A DNA stretch of 64,000 nucleotides from Cohnella silvisoli (GTDB lineage: Bacteria; Bacillota; Bacilli; Paenibacillales; Paenibacillaceae), in the NCBI RefSeq assembly GCF_021190915.1, contig NZ_JAIOAP010000001.1, forward strand, positions 62,001 to 126,000, in the 5' to 3' direction. Shown in pieces: positions 15,724 to 24,559 of the stretch. A program made the translations under genes and the position numbers. Position 1 is the stretch's first letter; each line of letters begins with the position of its first letter. The notes below the pieces were generated by a model that was given only the letters and a program-made list of their open reading frames with translations, searched no databases and had not been told where the DNA came from.

Positions 15724-15925
15724 TGGGAGAGATTACCGGTTTCAAGGGTAACGCCGAAGGAGTAAGCCTTTGCGGGTGAATCTCTCAGGCAAAAGGACCG
15801 CTATCGGACGCAACTCTGGAGAGAATCCCGGCAACGGGATCACCCAAGGGGAAACTTGACTGTCGTTTACATGGATGTCATGAAAGCGATTGCGAGGTAA
15901 CTCTCAGGTATAAAGGACAGAGCGG
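15724..15925 (+). ncRNA. Tandem glycine riboswitch
   Basis: Two consecutive glycine aptamers are recognisable. The first contains GGGAGAGATT, ACGCCGAAGGAGTAAGC, CTCTCAGGCAAAAGGACCG and the closing CTCTGGAGAG; the second contains ACCCAAGGGGAAA, GCGAGGTAACTCTCAGG and TATAAAGGACAGAG. The linker GAATCCCGGCAACGGGATC folds between them. Glycine binding is expected to turn on the gcv operon. The 5' arm of the downstream terminator overlaps the 3' end of aptamer two. Confidence 0.96.
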
Positions 15926-15988
15926 AAGGAACGGCATGCTTCGCCTAAGGCGAAGTGTGTTTAGATCCTTTCGCCTGTCCTTTTTGAC
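15912..15988 (+). terminator. Riboswitch expression-platform terminator
   Basis: AAAGGACAGAGCGGAAGGA (15912-15930) pairs with TCCTTTCGCCTGTCCTTT (15966-15983), enclosing a small CTTCGCC/GGCGAAG hairpin and followed by a T-run. The 5' arm is shared with the P1 stem of aptamer two, so ligand binding should prevent termination. Confidence 0.82.
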
Positions 15989-16020
15989 GTTCTGAATAGA
16001 CTTGATTAAGAGGTGATGGG

Positions 16021-17148
16021 ATGACTGAATTACGACGTACTCCGCTGTATCCCCTTTATGCGGGCTATCCCGCCGTTCGATGCATCGATTTCGGCGGTTG
16101 GGAGCTGCCGGTCCAGTTCTATGGCATTCAGCGGGAGCATGATGCGGTTCGCGGGCAGGCTGGGTTGTTCGATGTGTCCCACATGGGCGAGTTCCGGGTG
16201 ACCGGACAATACGCGGAAGCCTTCCTGCAGCGGATGACGACGAACGATGTGTCCCGTCTATCGGCGGGGCAAGCGCAGTATACGCTCTTGTGTTATCCGG
16301 ATGGAGGCGTTGTCGACGATCTGTTGGTCTATAAGCTGTCCCAAGACCAATACATGCTCGTGGTCAACGCATCGAATATCGACAAAGATTTCACATGGCT
16401 GAGCGAGCACCTGATCGGAGACGTCGTCTTGGAGAATCATTCAGAACAGACTGCTCTGCTGGCGCTCCAAGGGCCGGCGGCCGCGCAGATTCTAGCCCGC
16501 GTAACGGCGGAGCCGATTGACAAGCTTGCTCCGTTTCATTTCCTCGATCAAGCGGAAGTGTGTGGACGAAAGGCGCTTGTCTCGCGCACGGGTTATACGG
16601 GAGAGGACGGCTTCGAAATATATCTCGACTCCGGGGACGCTCCGCATGTGTGGCGGGAATTGCTGCGGGCGGGCGAGACGGACGGCCTCATTCCGACAGG
16701 ATTGGGCGCGCGAGATACCCTCCGCTTCGAGGCTAAGCTTCCCTTGTACGGTCAGGAGTTGTCCAAAGATATCTCGCCGTTGGAAGCAGGAGTCGGTATG
16801 TTTGTGAAGTTAGCCAAGGAGGGCGATTTCATCGGTCGGGAAGCGCTGGAGAGACAGAAACAAGCGGGCTTGCCTCGCAAGCTGGTCGGGATCGAAATGG
16901 TGGACCGCGGCATTCCGAGATCCCATTATCCGGTATTCGCGGACGGCCGCCAGGTCGGCGAGGTGACGACGGGAACGCAGTCGCCGACATTGAAACGCAA
17001 TCTAGGACTGGCGCTGCTGGATATTGCTTATACTGAATTGGACACGGAAGTATGGGTGGAAATTCGCGGAAAACAGCTGAAAGCTGCGGTCGTCAAAGCC
17101 CCTTTTTACAAAAAAACGCAGACAACGGGTGAAGGAGCCAAACCATGA
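16021..17148 (+). CDS. gcvT: Glycine cleavage system aminomethyltransferase (T protein)
   Basis: Transfers the methylene carbon from the aminomethyl-lipoyl arm of GcvH to tetrahydrofolate, releasing ammonia. At 375 residues it is standard length. Family segments are visible in order: [24 protein letters not shown], the [13 protein letters not shown] motif, [19 protein letters not shown] and a C-terminal [19 protein letters not shown] 16021 follows AGAGGTGA. It is the first gene of a four-gene unit behind the glycine riboswitch and overlaps gcvPA by four bases. Confidence 0.97.
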   Translation: MTELRRTPLYPLYAGYPAVRCIDFGGWELPVQFYGIQREHDAVRGQAGLFDVSHMGEFRVTGQYAEAFLQRMTTNDVSRLSAGQAQYTLLCYPDGGVVDDLLVYKLSQDQYMLVVNASNIDKDFTWLSEHLIGDVVLENHSEQTALLALQGPAAAQILARVTAEPIDKLAPFHFLDQAEVCGRKALVSRTGYTGEDGFEIYLDSGDAPHVWRELLRAGETDGLIPTGLGARDTLRFEAKLPLYGQELSKDISPLEAGVGMFVKLAKEGDFIGREALERQKQAGLPRKLVGIEMVDRGIPRSHYPVFADGRQVGEVTTGTQSPTLKRNLGLALLDIAYTELDTEVWVEIRGKQLKAAVVKAPFYKKTQTTGEGAKP

Positions 17149-18500
17149 TTAAGCACCGCTACTTGCCGATGACGGAACAAGACGAAACCGAGATGCTGAA
17201 GGCGGTTGGAGTGAATTCCGTCGAAGAGCTCTTTGTGGATATTCCCCAATCGGTTCGCTATGAAGGCATCATGCCGATGTCCGGGGCGCTAAATGAACCC
17301 GCGCTTCTTAAACATATGCGCCAGCTCTCGGATCGAAACGCCGATTTCGACCGTTACACAAGCTTCATGGGCGCGGGCATTTATGATCATCATATTCCCG
17401 TCGTTATTAATCACGTCATTTCCCGTTCCGAATTTTATACGGCCTACACGCCGTATCAGCCGGAGATCAGCCAAGGCGAGCTTCAGGCCATCTTCGAATT
17501 TCAGTCGTACGTTTGCGAGCTGACCGGTATGAAGGTGGCAAACGCCAGCATGTACGACGGCGCTACCGCCTTGGCGGAAGCCGCCGCGCTTGCAAGCGCG
17601 GCGACGAAGCGTAAGCGGGTCGTCGTCTCCCGCACCGTCCACCCGGAAGCCCGAGAAATTCTGCTCACCTCGGCGCGCGGGTTGGGACTGGAGGTCGTCG
17701 AGGTCGGCTATGTAAATGGCATAACCGACCTGGCTGAGCTGGAAGCGGCAATAACGGACGATACGGCAGCGGTGCTTGTACAAACGCCGAACTTCTTCGG
17801 TTGTTTGGAAGATATCCGACCCATTGAAAAGCTCATACATGCGAGCAAAGGACTGCTCGTCATGAGCGTAAACCCGTTATCGCTCGGATTACTCGAATCG
17901 CCTGGCGAGCTGGGCGCGGACGTCGTCGTAGGAGATGCGCAGCCGCTTGGCATTCCGGCATCGCTCGGCGGTCCGACCTGCGGCTTCTTCGCGGTGTCGG
18001 AACCTTTAATGCGGCGAATTCCGGGAAGAATCGTCGGGCAGACGGTCGACTCGGAAGGCAAACGTGGGTTTGTATTAACACTGCAGGCGCGCGAGCAGCA
18101 TATCCGGCGGGAGAAGGCGACTTCCAACATTTGCTCGAATCAAGCGCTCCTGGCGCTATGCGCTTCGGTTTATATGTCCACCTTAGGCAAGGAGGGTATA
18201 CGGGAAGCGGCTTTGCTGAACCTGAGAAAATCCCATTATGCCTCCGGGCGAGTGGAAGGAAGCAATGCTTTCTCGCTATCGTTCACCGCTCCGTTCTTTA
18301 ATGAATTCGTCGTGAAGCTGCCGGCGGGAGCAGAAGCGGGTTCGATGAATGCCAAGCTGCTTAAGGCGGGGTATATCGGCGGCTATGATCTGGGTGTCGC
18401 ATATCCGGAGCTTGCAGGACATTTGCTCGTCGCCGTGACCGAACGGAGAACAAAGGAAGAAATCGAAGGATTCTTTCGCGAAATGGAGGCTTGTCTATGA
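17145..18500 (+). CDS. gcvPA: Glycine dehydrogenase (decarboxylating) subunit 1
   Basis: N-terminal half of the split P protein found in Firmicutes; with GcvPB it decarboxylates glycine and loads the aminomethyl group on lipoylated GcvH. The 451 residues start [11 protein letters not shown] and contain the family segments [36 protein letters not shown] and [12 protein letters not shown]. This subunit does not carry the PLP lysine. Its ATG overlaps the gcvT stop (ATGA at 17145-17148) and its stop overlaps the start of gcvPB, consistent with tight stoichiometric coupling. Confidence 0.97.
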   Translation: MIKHRYLPMTEQDETEMLKAVGVNSVEELFVDIPQSVRYEGIMPMSGALNEPALLKHMRQLSDRNADFDRYTSFMGAGIYDHHIPVVINHVISRSEFYTAYTPYQPEISQGELQAIFEFQSYVCELTGMKVANASMYDGATALAEAAALASAATKRKRVVVSRTVHPEAREILLTSARGLGLEVVEVGYVNGITDLAELEAAITDDTAAVLVQTPNFFGCLEDIRPIEKLIHASKGLLVMSVNPLSLGLLESPGELGADVVVGDAQPLGIPASLGGPTCGFFAVSEPLMRRIPGRIVGQTVDSEGKRGFVLTLQAREQHIRREKATSNICSNQALLALCASVYMSTLGKEGIREAALLNLRKSHYASGRVEGSNAFSLSFTAPFFNEFVVKLPAGAEAGSMNAKLLKAGYIGGYDLGVAYPELAGHLLVAVTERRTKEEIEGFFREMEACL

Positions 18501-19954
18501 AACCGGAAAAAGCGCTGATCTTCGAAATGAGCAGGCCGGGACGCGTCGCGTACTCTTTGCCGGAATGCGACGTACCTGAAATCGACGCTGCCTCCGTCAT
18601 TCCTTCCGAGTTGTTGCGCGGCAAGCCGGCCGAACTTCCGGAAGTGTACGAGGTCGATGTCATCCGCCACTATACGGAATTATCCCGACGCAACTTCGGT
18701 GTCGACAATGGTTTCTATCCGCTCGGTTCCTGCACGATGAAATACAATCCGAAGATCAATGAAGACGTGGCGAGATTCGCCGGCTTTGCCAAAATACATC
18801 CTTACCAGCCGGAGGAGAGCATCCAAGGGGCACTCGAATTGCTGTATACGCTCCAGAACGATTTGGCCGCGCTAACGGGCATGGATCAGGTGACGCTGCA
18901 GCCTGCGGCTGGAGCGCACGGCGAGTGGACAGGTCTGATGCTCATTCGGGCGTATCACGAAAGCCGCGGCGAACATCGCATGAAGGTAATCGTGCCGGAC
19001 TCCTCTCATGGCACGAACCCGGCCAGCGCTACGGTAGCCGGGTTCGAAACCGTAACCATTAAATCCAACGAACGCGGCATGGTTGATCTCGATGCGCTGC
19101 GCGCCGCGGTCGGCAGCGACACCGCTGCGCTCATGCTGACGAATCCGAGCACGCTTGGCTTGTTCGAGGAGCAGATCGTGGAGATCGCCAAGATTGTGCA
19201 TGACGCGGGAGGTTTGCTCTATTATGACGGGGCGAACTCGAACGCCATTATGGGCATCGCCCGTCCTGGCGACATGGGTTTTGACGTCGTCCACCTCAAC
19301 TTGCATAAAACGATGAGCACGCCGCATGGCGGCGGCGGTCCCGGCGCAGGACCGGTCGGCGTGAAGAGCAAGCTGACCCCGTTCCTGCCGAAACCGATTG
19401 TAAGCCGACGGGAAGACGGAACGTATTATTGGGACACGGACCGTCCGCAGTCGATCGGTCGCGTCAAAGCCTTTTACGGAAACTTCGGCATTCTTGTGCG
19501 TGCCTATACGTACATTCGTACGTACGGGCCCGATGGTCTCCGCCGGGTGTCCGAATGCGCCGTGCTGAATGCCAACTATATGATGCACCGGCTCGCCCCT
19601 TATTACGAAGTGGCGTATCCCGGCGTCTGCAAGCATGAGTTTGTGCTTTCCGGCAAGCGGCTTAAAGCCTATGGCGTACGTACGCTCGACGTGGCCAAGC
19701 GGCTGCTCGACTTCGGTTATCATCCGCCTACTATCTATTTCCCGCTTAACGTCGAGGAAAGCATCATGATCGAACCGACGGAAACCGAAAGCAAGGACAC
19801 GCTCGACGCGTTCATCGACACGATGATCCGGATCGCCAAGGAAGCGGAGACGGATCCGCAGCTCGTCCTGAACGCGCCTTATTCGACCGTCGTCAAACGG
19901 TTGGATGAAACGACGGCCGCGCGCAAGCCGGTGCTCAATTGTACTTGCGGCTGA
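18497..19954 (+). CDS. gcvPB: Glycine dehydrogenase (decarboxylating) subunit 2
   Basis: C-terminal half of the split P protein, carrying the PLP cofactor: Lys271 in [19 protein letters not shown] is the Schiff-base residue with the following glycine-rich loop. Other family segments are [23 protein letters not shown] and [12 protein letters not shown]. 485 residues is typical. ATG 18497 overlaps the gcvPA stop, with a TGGAGG site at 18484-18489; an in-frame TTG at 18491 sits too close to that site. The C-terminus ends in a cysteine pair (NCTCG). Confidence 0.97.
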   Translation: MKPEKALIFEMSRPGRVAYSLPECDVPEIDAASVIPSELLRGKPAELPEVYEVDVIRHYTELSRRNFGVDNGFYPLGSCTMKYNPKINEDVARFAGFAKIHPYQPEESIQGALELLYTLQNDLAALTGMDQVTLQPAAGAHGEWTGLMLIRAYHESRGEHRMKVIVPDSSHGTNPASATVAGFETVTIKSNERGMVDLDALRAAVGSDTAALMLTNPSTLGLFEEQIVEIAKIVHDAGGLLYYDGANSNAIMGIARPGDMGFDVVHLNLHKTMSTPHGGGGPGAGPVGVKSKLTPFLPKPIVSRREDGTYYWDTDRPQSIGRVKAFYGNFGILVRAYTYIRTYGPDGLRRVSECAVLNANYMMHRLAPYYEVAYPGVCKHEFVLSGKRLKAYGVRTLDVAKRLLDFGYHPPTIYFPLNVEESIMIEPTETESKDTLDAFIDTMIRIAKEAETDPQLVLNAPYSTVVKRLDETTAARKPVLNCTCG

Positions 19955-20013
19955 TCAATATCAAGCGATAAGTCCGGCAGTCCAAACATTTATGAAGAGA
20001 GAAGGCGTTTAGG

Positions 20014-20403
20014 ATGAGCGAAGTGAGAGAACATTTGGTGTATAGCGAAGAGCACGAGTGGGCGGAAACGGTTGAAGGACAGGTCGTCAGAGTTGGCATT
20101 ACGGATTATGCGCAAAGCCAATTGGGCGACATCGTGTTCGTCGAATTGCCGGAGCTGGGAGCGAGCGTACTTGCAGGAGACAGCATGGGGTCGATCGAAT
20201 CGGTCAAAACCGTCTCCGAGCTGTACAGCCCGGTATCCGGTAAAGTGCTCAAAGTAAACGGGGATTTAATCGATCAGCCCGAGCTTCTGAACGGCGAGCC
20301 TTATGAAGGCGGTTGGATCGCGGAAGTGGAAGTCGAGGGTAGCGTAGAAGAAGCGCTCGGTAAGCTCCTGTCGGCGACAAAGTACCAAACCCTCATCGAG
20401 TAG
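20014..20403 (+). CDS. gcvH: Glycine cleavage system H protein
   Basis: Lipoylated shuttle protein of the glycine cleavage complex. The lipoyl-attachment lysine is Lys65 in [14 protein letters not shown]. 129 residues matches the family, with N-terminal EEHEWAETV and C-terminal [13 protein letters not shown]. It starts 59 bp after gcvPB, behind GAGAGAAGGCG, and ends the operon before the terminator at 20425-20450. In many Bacilli gcvH is unlinked, so its presence in the operon is a useful lineage trait. Confidence 0.97.
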   Translation: MSEVREHLVYSEEHEWAETVEGQVVRVGITDYAQSQLGDIVFVELPELGASVLAGDSMGSIESVKTVSELYSPVSGKVLKVNGDLIDQPELLNGEPYEGGWIAEVEVEGSVEEALGKLLSATKYQTLIE

Positions 20404-20424
20404 TCGCAACATTGCACGAAGAAG

Positions 20425-20450
20425 AGCCCGACCGATAAGGTCGGGCTTTT
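20425..20450 (+). terminator. Terminator of the gcv operon
   Basis: AGCCCGACC (20425-20433) pairs perfectly with GGTCGGGCT (20439-20447), followed by TTTTAAT. The next gene converges, so it may serve both strands. Confidence 0.9.
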
Positions 20451-20484
20451 AATGTGCGGAATGATCCCTGCGTGGGCTGGAAAT

Positions 20485-21063
20485 TTATAGTTTCTTATTT
20501 TGAAAAAAGCTCCAGCTGCCCGATATCGGAGGATTCTTGCCTCCATTAAGGTTGGTGGGCGAGTAACTCATTTTAATGGAATCAAATTTTAACTGAATGG
20601 TTTCATATACGTTGTTAAAGTCATAGCCGGTTACATTTACCGCAGTTAAATCAATGGTCAAAAATGGAGCTGCCGATTCGCCGTTGGGTACGAAGACGAA
20701 CTGTCCGCGTTTGATGCTTGTGCCGGATACCGTAGCTAGGAATAAAGGGATAGAGGAGGAATCCGTTTTTTTCGTGACGGTAAAATTGTTGAGGACGGCT
20801 TTACCGCCAACGGCTCCTCCACCTGATGCGCCGGCGTTCGGCGTACTGTTGGTTACATCGAATTGAACGCCGGAGAGAACGATCCAATTTTCATAATTTC
20901 TCACGGTCGAGTCACCGGTAATTCCGTCCAATTTGAGATACACATTGTAGGTAAGGGCAGGTTTCGTGTCCAGATCCGGTAAAGCTGCTGTCGCGGAAGC
21001 CGCACTGGTAACCATCATCAATAAACAAATAACAAGGATTAACTTTTTTCTCAATGCGTGCAT
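20485..21063 (-). CDS. Secreted Hcp-fold protein with Sec signal peptide
   Basis: The first 27 residues are a clear signal peptide (LILVICLLMMVTSAASATA, cleavage near ATAA). The mature part follows the Hcp (type VI secretion tube) family plan: YLKLDGITGDS, an ENWIVLSGVQFDV strand, a Gly-rich turn, LNNFTVTKKTD, SIPLFLATVSGTSIKRG, FLTIDLTAVNVTGYDF and a C-terminal IQLKFDSIKMSYSP. No other type VI genes are present and Gram-positive cells lack the apparatus, so this is an exported Hcp-like protein of unknown role, possibly a ring-forming surface or spore protein. AAGGGTGAT precedes the ATG at 21063. Only this gene is on the minus strand here. Confidence 0.8.
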   Translation of the reverse strand: MHALRKKLILVICLLMMVTSAASATAALPDLDTKPALTYNVYLKLDGITGDSTVRNYENWIVLSGVQFDVTNSTPNAGASGGGAVGGKAVLNNFTVTKKTDSSSIPLFLATVSGTSIKRGQFVFVPNGESAAPFLTIDLTAVNVTGYDFNNVYETIQLKFDSIKMSYSPTNLNGGKNPPISGSWSFFQNKKL

Positions 21064-21151
21064 GAAATCACCCTTAAATAAGATTTATAAGCTGTAAATC
21101 CTTATTCTGAAGCAGGGGTATATAGAACGATTATCAGAGTTCTAAGTATCC

Positions 21152-21202
21152 TTTCCTCTCGCTTAGGCAATAAAAGTAATAGATTACTTAAGCGAGGGGA
21201 AA
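21152..21202 (+). promoter_or_regulatory. Hairpin sequestering the ku ribosome site
   Basis: TTTCCTCTCGCTTA (21152-21165) pairs over 14 bp (one G-U) with TAAGCGAGGGGAAA (21189-21202). The 3' arm contains the GAGGGGA ribosome site of ku (start 21209). An alternative inner stem AAGTAAT/ATTACTT (21174-21180 / 21183-21189) lies in the loop. There is no U-tract, so translational rather than transcriptional control is suggested. Confidence 0.65.
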
Positions 21203-21208
21203 TCATAG

Positions 21209-22045
21209 ATGCATGCGATGTGGAAAGGAACTATTCAAATAGCAAAGTTTCAAATTCCGATTAAGCTGTATGCCGCCACGGAAGACAAGGAAATATCCCT
21301 TAAACAAACTCATGCGCCATGCGCAGGTCCGATCTCCCATTTGAAGTTCTGCCAAACTTGCAATACGAGAGTAGAAATGGAAGAGATTCATAAAGTTTAT
21401 GATTTGGGCGGCGGGAATTTCGTGGAAATCACCGAGGATGAGCTGAAAGGCATTTCGCCCCAAACCTCCAAAACGGTCATTATCGAACAGTTTGCCGATG
21501 AAAAGGAAATCAATCGTATTCGGCTGAAGAAACATTACTATATGGGAACCGATGAAGTAGGGGAAGAGGCATTTCGGCTTTTTCAAACTAGTCTCCTTCA
21601 ATCGAAGAAGATCGGCATCGGATACATTACGCTCAGATCCGTTCAAAGCCTTGCGGCGGTGTGGCCGTTAGAGGAAGGGTTAGTCCTTTCGACTATGCTT
21701 TATGAAGATGAGATTCGAGCCATGGACCGAATTAATGCCCCGACTCATCCATCCCAATCGCATATATCCGAAGCTCACGTGTTTGTTTTCAATCAACTGA
21801 TCCAAGCGATGACTACGCCTTTTGCGGGCTCCAAATATGTAAATAAATACGACGAAGCGCTCAGATACCTTATTGAGAATAAAATTACGAAAATAGCGCC
21901 AAGAGTTAATGTTACGGAACAACAACCCGAGCTGCAACGGAGTGCCAATCTAGAAGACTTGTTATCGTCGCTGAATACAAGCCTGGACTATGTAAAGAAC
22001 GAGAGCGACGTTTTTACTCAATCTGACTTCAATCAAACGCATTGA
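21209..22045 (+). CDS. ku: Ku family DNA end-binding protein
   Basis: Homodimeric ring protein that binds double-strand breaks in bacterial non-homologous end joining, used by Bacillus-type spores during germination. The start MHAMWKGTIQIAKFQIPIKL is characteristic; other family segments are LYAATEDKEI, a cysteine-bearing CQTCNTRVE turn, YYMGTDEVGEEAF, IGYITLRSVQSLAAVWP and GLVLSTMLYEDEIR. 278 residues is normal. ATG 21209 is 8 bp from GAGGGGA. No ligD ligase gene follows in this window, so the ligase partner must be elsewhere or absent. Its ribosome site lies in a strong hairpin. Confidence 0.95.
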   Translation: MHAMWKGTIQIAKFQIPIKLYAATEDKEISLKQTHAPCAGPISHLKFCQTCNTRVEMEEIHKVYDLGGGNFVEITEDELKGISPQTSKTVIIEQFADEKEINRIRLKKHYYMGTDEVGEEAFRLFQTSLLQSKKIGIGYITLRSVQSLAAVWPLEEGLVLSTMLYEDEIRAMDRINAPTHPSQSHISEAHVFVFNQLIQAMTTPFAGSKYVNKYDEALRYLIENKITKIAPRVNVTEQQPELQRSANLEDLLSSLNTSLDYVKNESDVFTQSDFNQTH

Positions 22046-22133
22046 TTTATAAAGAACATCACCATAAACGGCAGATAAAGCGGGACTTCATCAAGAAGCG
22101 ATTGCTCGGTTAGAGAACGGAGGGATAATTTAT

Positions 22134-22283
22134 TTGAACAGACAAGAACTGCGCAAAAAGGTGCGTAACACCCGACCATCAAGCAGCCGTACTTCAGATT
22201 CCATTGCGAATATCACATCCGGACTGGCGGTCGATGAGATCTCTCATCTGAGGACCATGTCACCGGAATGGAGAAAGCTGTAA
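22134..22283 (+). CDS. Putative 49-residue protein downstream of ku
   Basis: A TTG at 22134, 9 bp after a strong GGAGGG site (22119-22124), opens 49 codons ending in TAA at 22281-22283. The product is basic at the N-terminus (NRQELRKKVRNTRPSSSR) with a mixed C-terminal half. No family is recognised and there is no signal peptide. The ribosome site and spacing make translation plausible; it could be a coupled accessory of ku or a relic. Confidence 0.42.
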   Translation: MNRQELRKKVRNTRPSSSRTSDSIANITSGLAVDEISHLRTMSPEWRKL

Positions 22284-22513
22284 GAGACCATTGCCATCAA
22301 GGCTCGTCTTTAGAGGCTCACTCGACGATAGCCGACGACAAGATGGTTTATTGCGGTACTAAGCTGTGATATTTGACGATGAATGGAAAACCTACGAGAC
22401 ATCTGATCTGAGAGTGCTCTGTGTTATAAATCAGGATAAATTCGATTATAATGTTTACTGATTTATTTGAACTTTGCTTTAACTTGTCCCCCTCTTTTTT
22501 ATTTTAAGTTCAT
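22284..22513 (+). other. Intergenic, no gene seen
   Basis: The stretch between the 49-codon frame and the promoter at 22514 becomes increasingly A+T-rich and contains no supported reading frame. A pyrimidine run CCCCCTCTTTTTTATTTT at about 22488-22505 could serve as a loose terminator U-tract but no strong stem precedes it. Confidence 0.4.
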
Positions 22514-22542
22514 TTGAAGTTTGTGGAGTCCAATGATAGAAT
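22514..22542 (+). promoter_or_regulatory. Promoter of the HTH/TumE pair
   Basis: TTGAAG (22514-22519) and TAGAAT (22537-22542) with a 17-bp spacer, placing the transcript start a few bases before the GATGAGGTGA ribosome site. Confidence 0.5.
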
Positions 22543-22563
22543 AGGGGATGAGGTGATATGTTT

Positions 22564-23244
22564 ATGTTTAATCCAGATCAAGTAGAGGTTGCCATTTCAG
22601 AAGCTCAGTCAATACCAGCTTTGCTTGGGAAACATATGGAGCAAGAGGGTAAAAACACGAAAATATTTTTAATGGCGCTTGCAAATTATATAGAAAAAAC
22701 GTCACCGTTGAGTAAGGATGAAATTTTTGAAAAGATTAATCTGGAGGATTTACAGAGTACTTCAGATCTATCCTCGCAAATGCAGCTCCTGTTGGTTCAT
22801 ATGGTTAAAGTTGGTGTAGAGGATGGGCTTGTGACAAAGATCTACACAACGGGAGACGTGGCGCGGTTTTTCGGAGTAACGGTTGCTACGGTAAACAACT
22901 GGCTCTCTCTAAAGCGTCTGACAGGCGTTGAAAAAGAGGCCCGTTATAAACAAGCGCGTATTCCGGAAACAGCAACCTACACATCGGCTACCGGTGATGT
23001 CATGACCATTAGGGAGGCTGCGGAGATCTATATGACCAATAAAAAACGTACTTCAGTCCGCCCTTTGACTCCGAGTCAAGAATTACAAGAGCTCTTGCAC
23101 GAAATCATTTTTTTTGAAAAGAAGTATGGGGGAGAGTTGAAAAACACATTAGCTCAGAAAATGGAGAAGTTAACTCCTGCAGAGCAGCGGGATTTGAACG
23201 AGTGGAAACACTTACTCCAGGAGGTTGAGGATTATCGTGTATGA
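22564..23244 (+). CDS. HTH DNA-binding protein, putative antitoxin of a TumE-type pair
   Basis: A 226-residue protein with a MerR/excisionase-like helix-turn-helix at about residues 94-115 (YTTGDVARFFGVTVATVNNW), followed by an EARYKQARIP wing-like segment and a charged helical C-terminus. ATG 22564 has correct spacing from GAGGTGA; the ATG at 22558 overlaps it. The following gene overlaps by four bases and encodes a TumE-family protein, so this is the likely antitoxin and autorepressor. The N-terminal 90 residues (helical) are unassigned. Confidence 0.8.
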   Translation: MFNPDQVEVAISEAQSIPALLGKHMEQEGKNTKIFLMALANYIEKTSPLSKDEIFEKINLEDLQSTSDLSSQMQLLLVHMVKVGVEDGLVTKIYTTGDVARFFGVTVATVNNWLSLKRLTGVEKEARYKQARIPETATYTSATGDVMTIREAAEIYMTNKKRTSVRPLTPSQELQELLHEIIFFEKKYGGELKNTLAQKMEKLTPAEQRDLNEWKHLLQEVEDYRV

Positions 23245-23660
23245 ATCGACGACCTCCAAGTAATATTGTGCTTCTTGAAAAAGAATTTAGCTCCGTAATT
23301 GTGGATGTAAGGGATGGAGATTCAACAGGAAAAATGAGTAGCATGGTTTTCCAAAGGTATACATTCAGTTTAGTTGATGGGAGTAAACTGTATGTGACAG
23401 AGAGAATATCAAATAATGAGATTCTATACTATCAGTACGACTGGATGAAGGATGCGACAACTGTCATTCTTAAATTTCATTCTGAAAGTCATTCGGAGGA
23501 TGATAGGTATCAAACATCAACCGAACCTTATCATATTCATCCTCCGGATGATACGAAATTACATAACATGACCAGGTATCCAAACACAAGCCATCAAGAA
23601 CTTCATGCTGTTTTTGAATTTATTTTTCTATATTTATTAGCGCAAGGTGTATTGAGGTGA
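23241..23660 (+). CDS. TumE-family (DUF6516-like) putative toxin
   Basis: A 139-residue protein matching the TumE/DUF6516 plan: an N-terminal beta hairpin ending in FSLVDGSKLYVTERI, then YYQYDWMKDATTVILKFHSE, a histidine-containing DKRYH-like region with EPYHIHPPDDT, and a C-terminal helix LHAVFEFIFLYLL. Family members are toxins encoded directly after an HTH antitoxin, which is the arrangement here (ATGA overlap at 23241). The family match is from memory of the motif order. Confidence 0.75.
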   Translation: MNRRPPSNIVLLEKEFSSVIVDVRDGDSTGKMSSMVFQRYTFSLVDGSKLYVTERISNNEILYYQYDWMKDATTVILKFHSESHSEDDRYQTSTEPYHIHPPDDTKLHNMTRYPNTSHQELHAVFEFIFLYLLAQGVLR

Positions 23661-23726
23661 TCTTCGAGCCAGCCGAGAGTAAGACTTGCTTTCTTGCGTA
23701 GAGCCAGGGGTCGAATCTGGTTCGTC

Positions 23727-24533
23727 TTAGCTTGTAATTTGTCCAATTAAGCTGCGCATGTTGTCGCCGGCAATCTTGTACTTTGTCTCTTCGGGAATCT
23801 CTGCATCTGTAATCATCATCATCGAGCCGTTCGGATCATTGTAAGGAAAATAGGTACCGAACAAAAGCCGATCTATGCCGCATTTATTGACGATATATTC
23901 GATTTCTCCATGTTGAATCAGGCTATGAGTTTCAATATATAAGTTGGGGTGCTGTGCAAGCAGAGGAATATAAGAACGATTATGATAAAGCAGTTTTTGA
24001 TCGTTTCCTTCGATAATAACGGGGAGATTCGGATAAGATTCGCAAATGCCGTTTACCGTATCCCAGCTCGTTTCCATATGCCACAATATAAGCGGAAGAC
24101 GCTTCGCTTCCATCACCTTGAGCACGTCCCCGACCTGCCATTTGTTCATGCTATAACGAAGTTTTTTAGGGAACATGCGGACGGAGACGACTTTGTTCGC
24201 GATCATGCGTTCGATGTATGAAAGTGAATCGTTCCGTGTGCCGGCAAGTTCAGGTACCCAGACGATACTTCCGGAAAGGGATTCGAAGGGGGCGATGAGG
24301 GAGAGCAAATTTTCGTTCCCGACGGACGCATTGTACTCCAGACATTCCGCCGAGGTTACGACAGCCTCATGGATTTGTTGGGCATCGAGCGATTGGATAA
24401 GCGCTTCAACTCCGATGACGGGTTGCAACTGCTCTCGTTCGGACGAGACGGTCCAGCAGTTGATATCGAAAAAACGGTACATGCTTTTGCTGCGATGGAA
24501 TCTTTGAACGATTTCCGCCAATTGCACGCTCAA
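23727..24533 (-). CDS. Amidohydrolase-family TIM-barrel protein
   Basis: A 268-residue protein of the Amidohydrolase_2 type. It has FFDINCW where the family HxH should be, so the first metal pair is not conserved; later segments RMFPKKLRYS, LILWHMETSW, LPVIIEGNDQ and DRLLFGTYFPYNDP correspond to barrel strands, with a final Asp replaced by Thr-Tyr. It may have lost metal-dependent activity. Starts at TTG 24533 behind GGGAGGTGG, 26 bp after the DeoR-type regulator gene, so co-transcribed with it. A second, better conserved family member lies in the same locus at 31840. Confidence 0.8.
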   Translation of the reverse strand: MSVQLAEIVQRFHRSKSMYRFFDINCWTVSSEREQLQPVIGVEALIQSLDAQQIHEAVVTSAECLEYNASVGNENLLSLIAPFESLSGSIVWVPELAGTRNDSLSYIERMIANKVVSVRMFPKKLRYSMNKWQVGDVLKVMEAKRLPLILWHMETSWDTVNGICESYPNLPVIIEGNDQKLLYHNRSYIPLLAQHPNLYIETHSLIQHGEIEYIVNKCGIDRLLFGTYFPYNDPNGSMMMITDAEIPEETKYKIAGDNMRSLIGQITS

Positions 24534-24559
24534 GTTGAGCCACCTCCCTTTTACATTTT

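Noticed and set aside
18872..19723. Long minus-strand frame (283 codons) opposite gcvPB
   Set aside because: It lies entirely within a conserved enzyme gene, has arginine/histidine-rich composition and no ribosome site; a codon-bias shadow.
20485..21063. Type VI secretion system component
   Set aside because: The protein has a Sec signal peptide, there are no other type VI genes and the host is Gram-positive; only the fold is likely shared.
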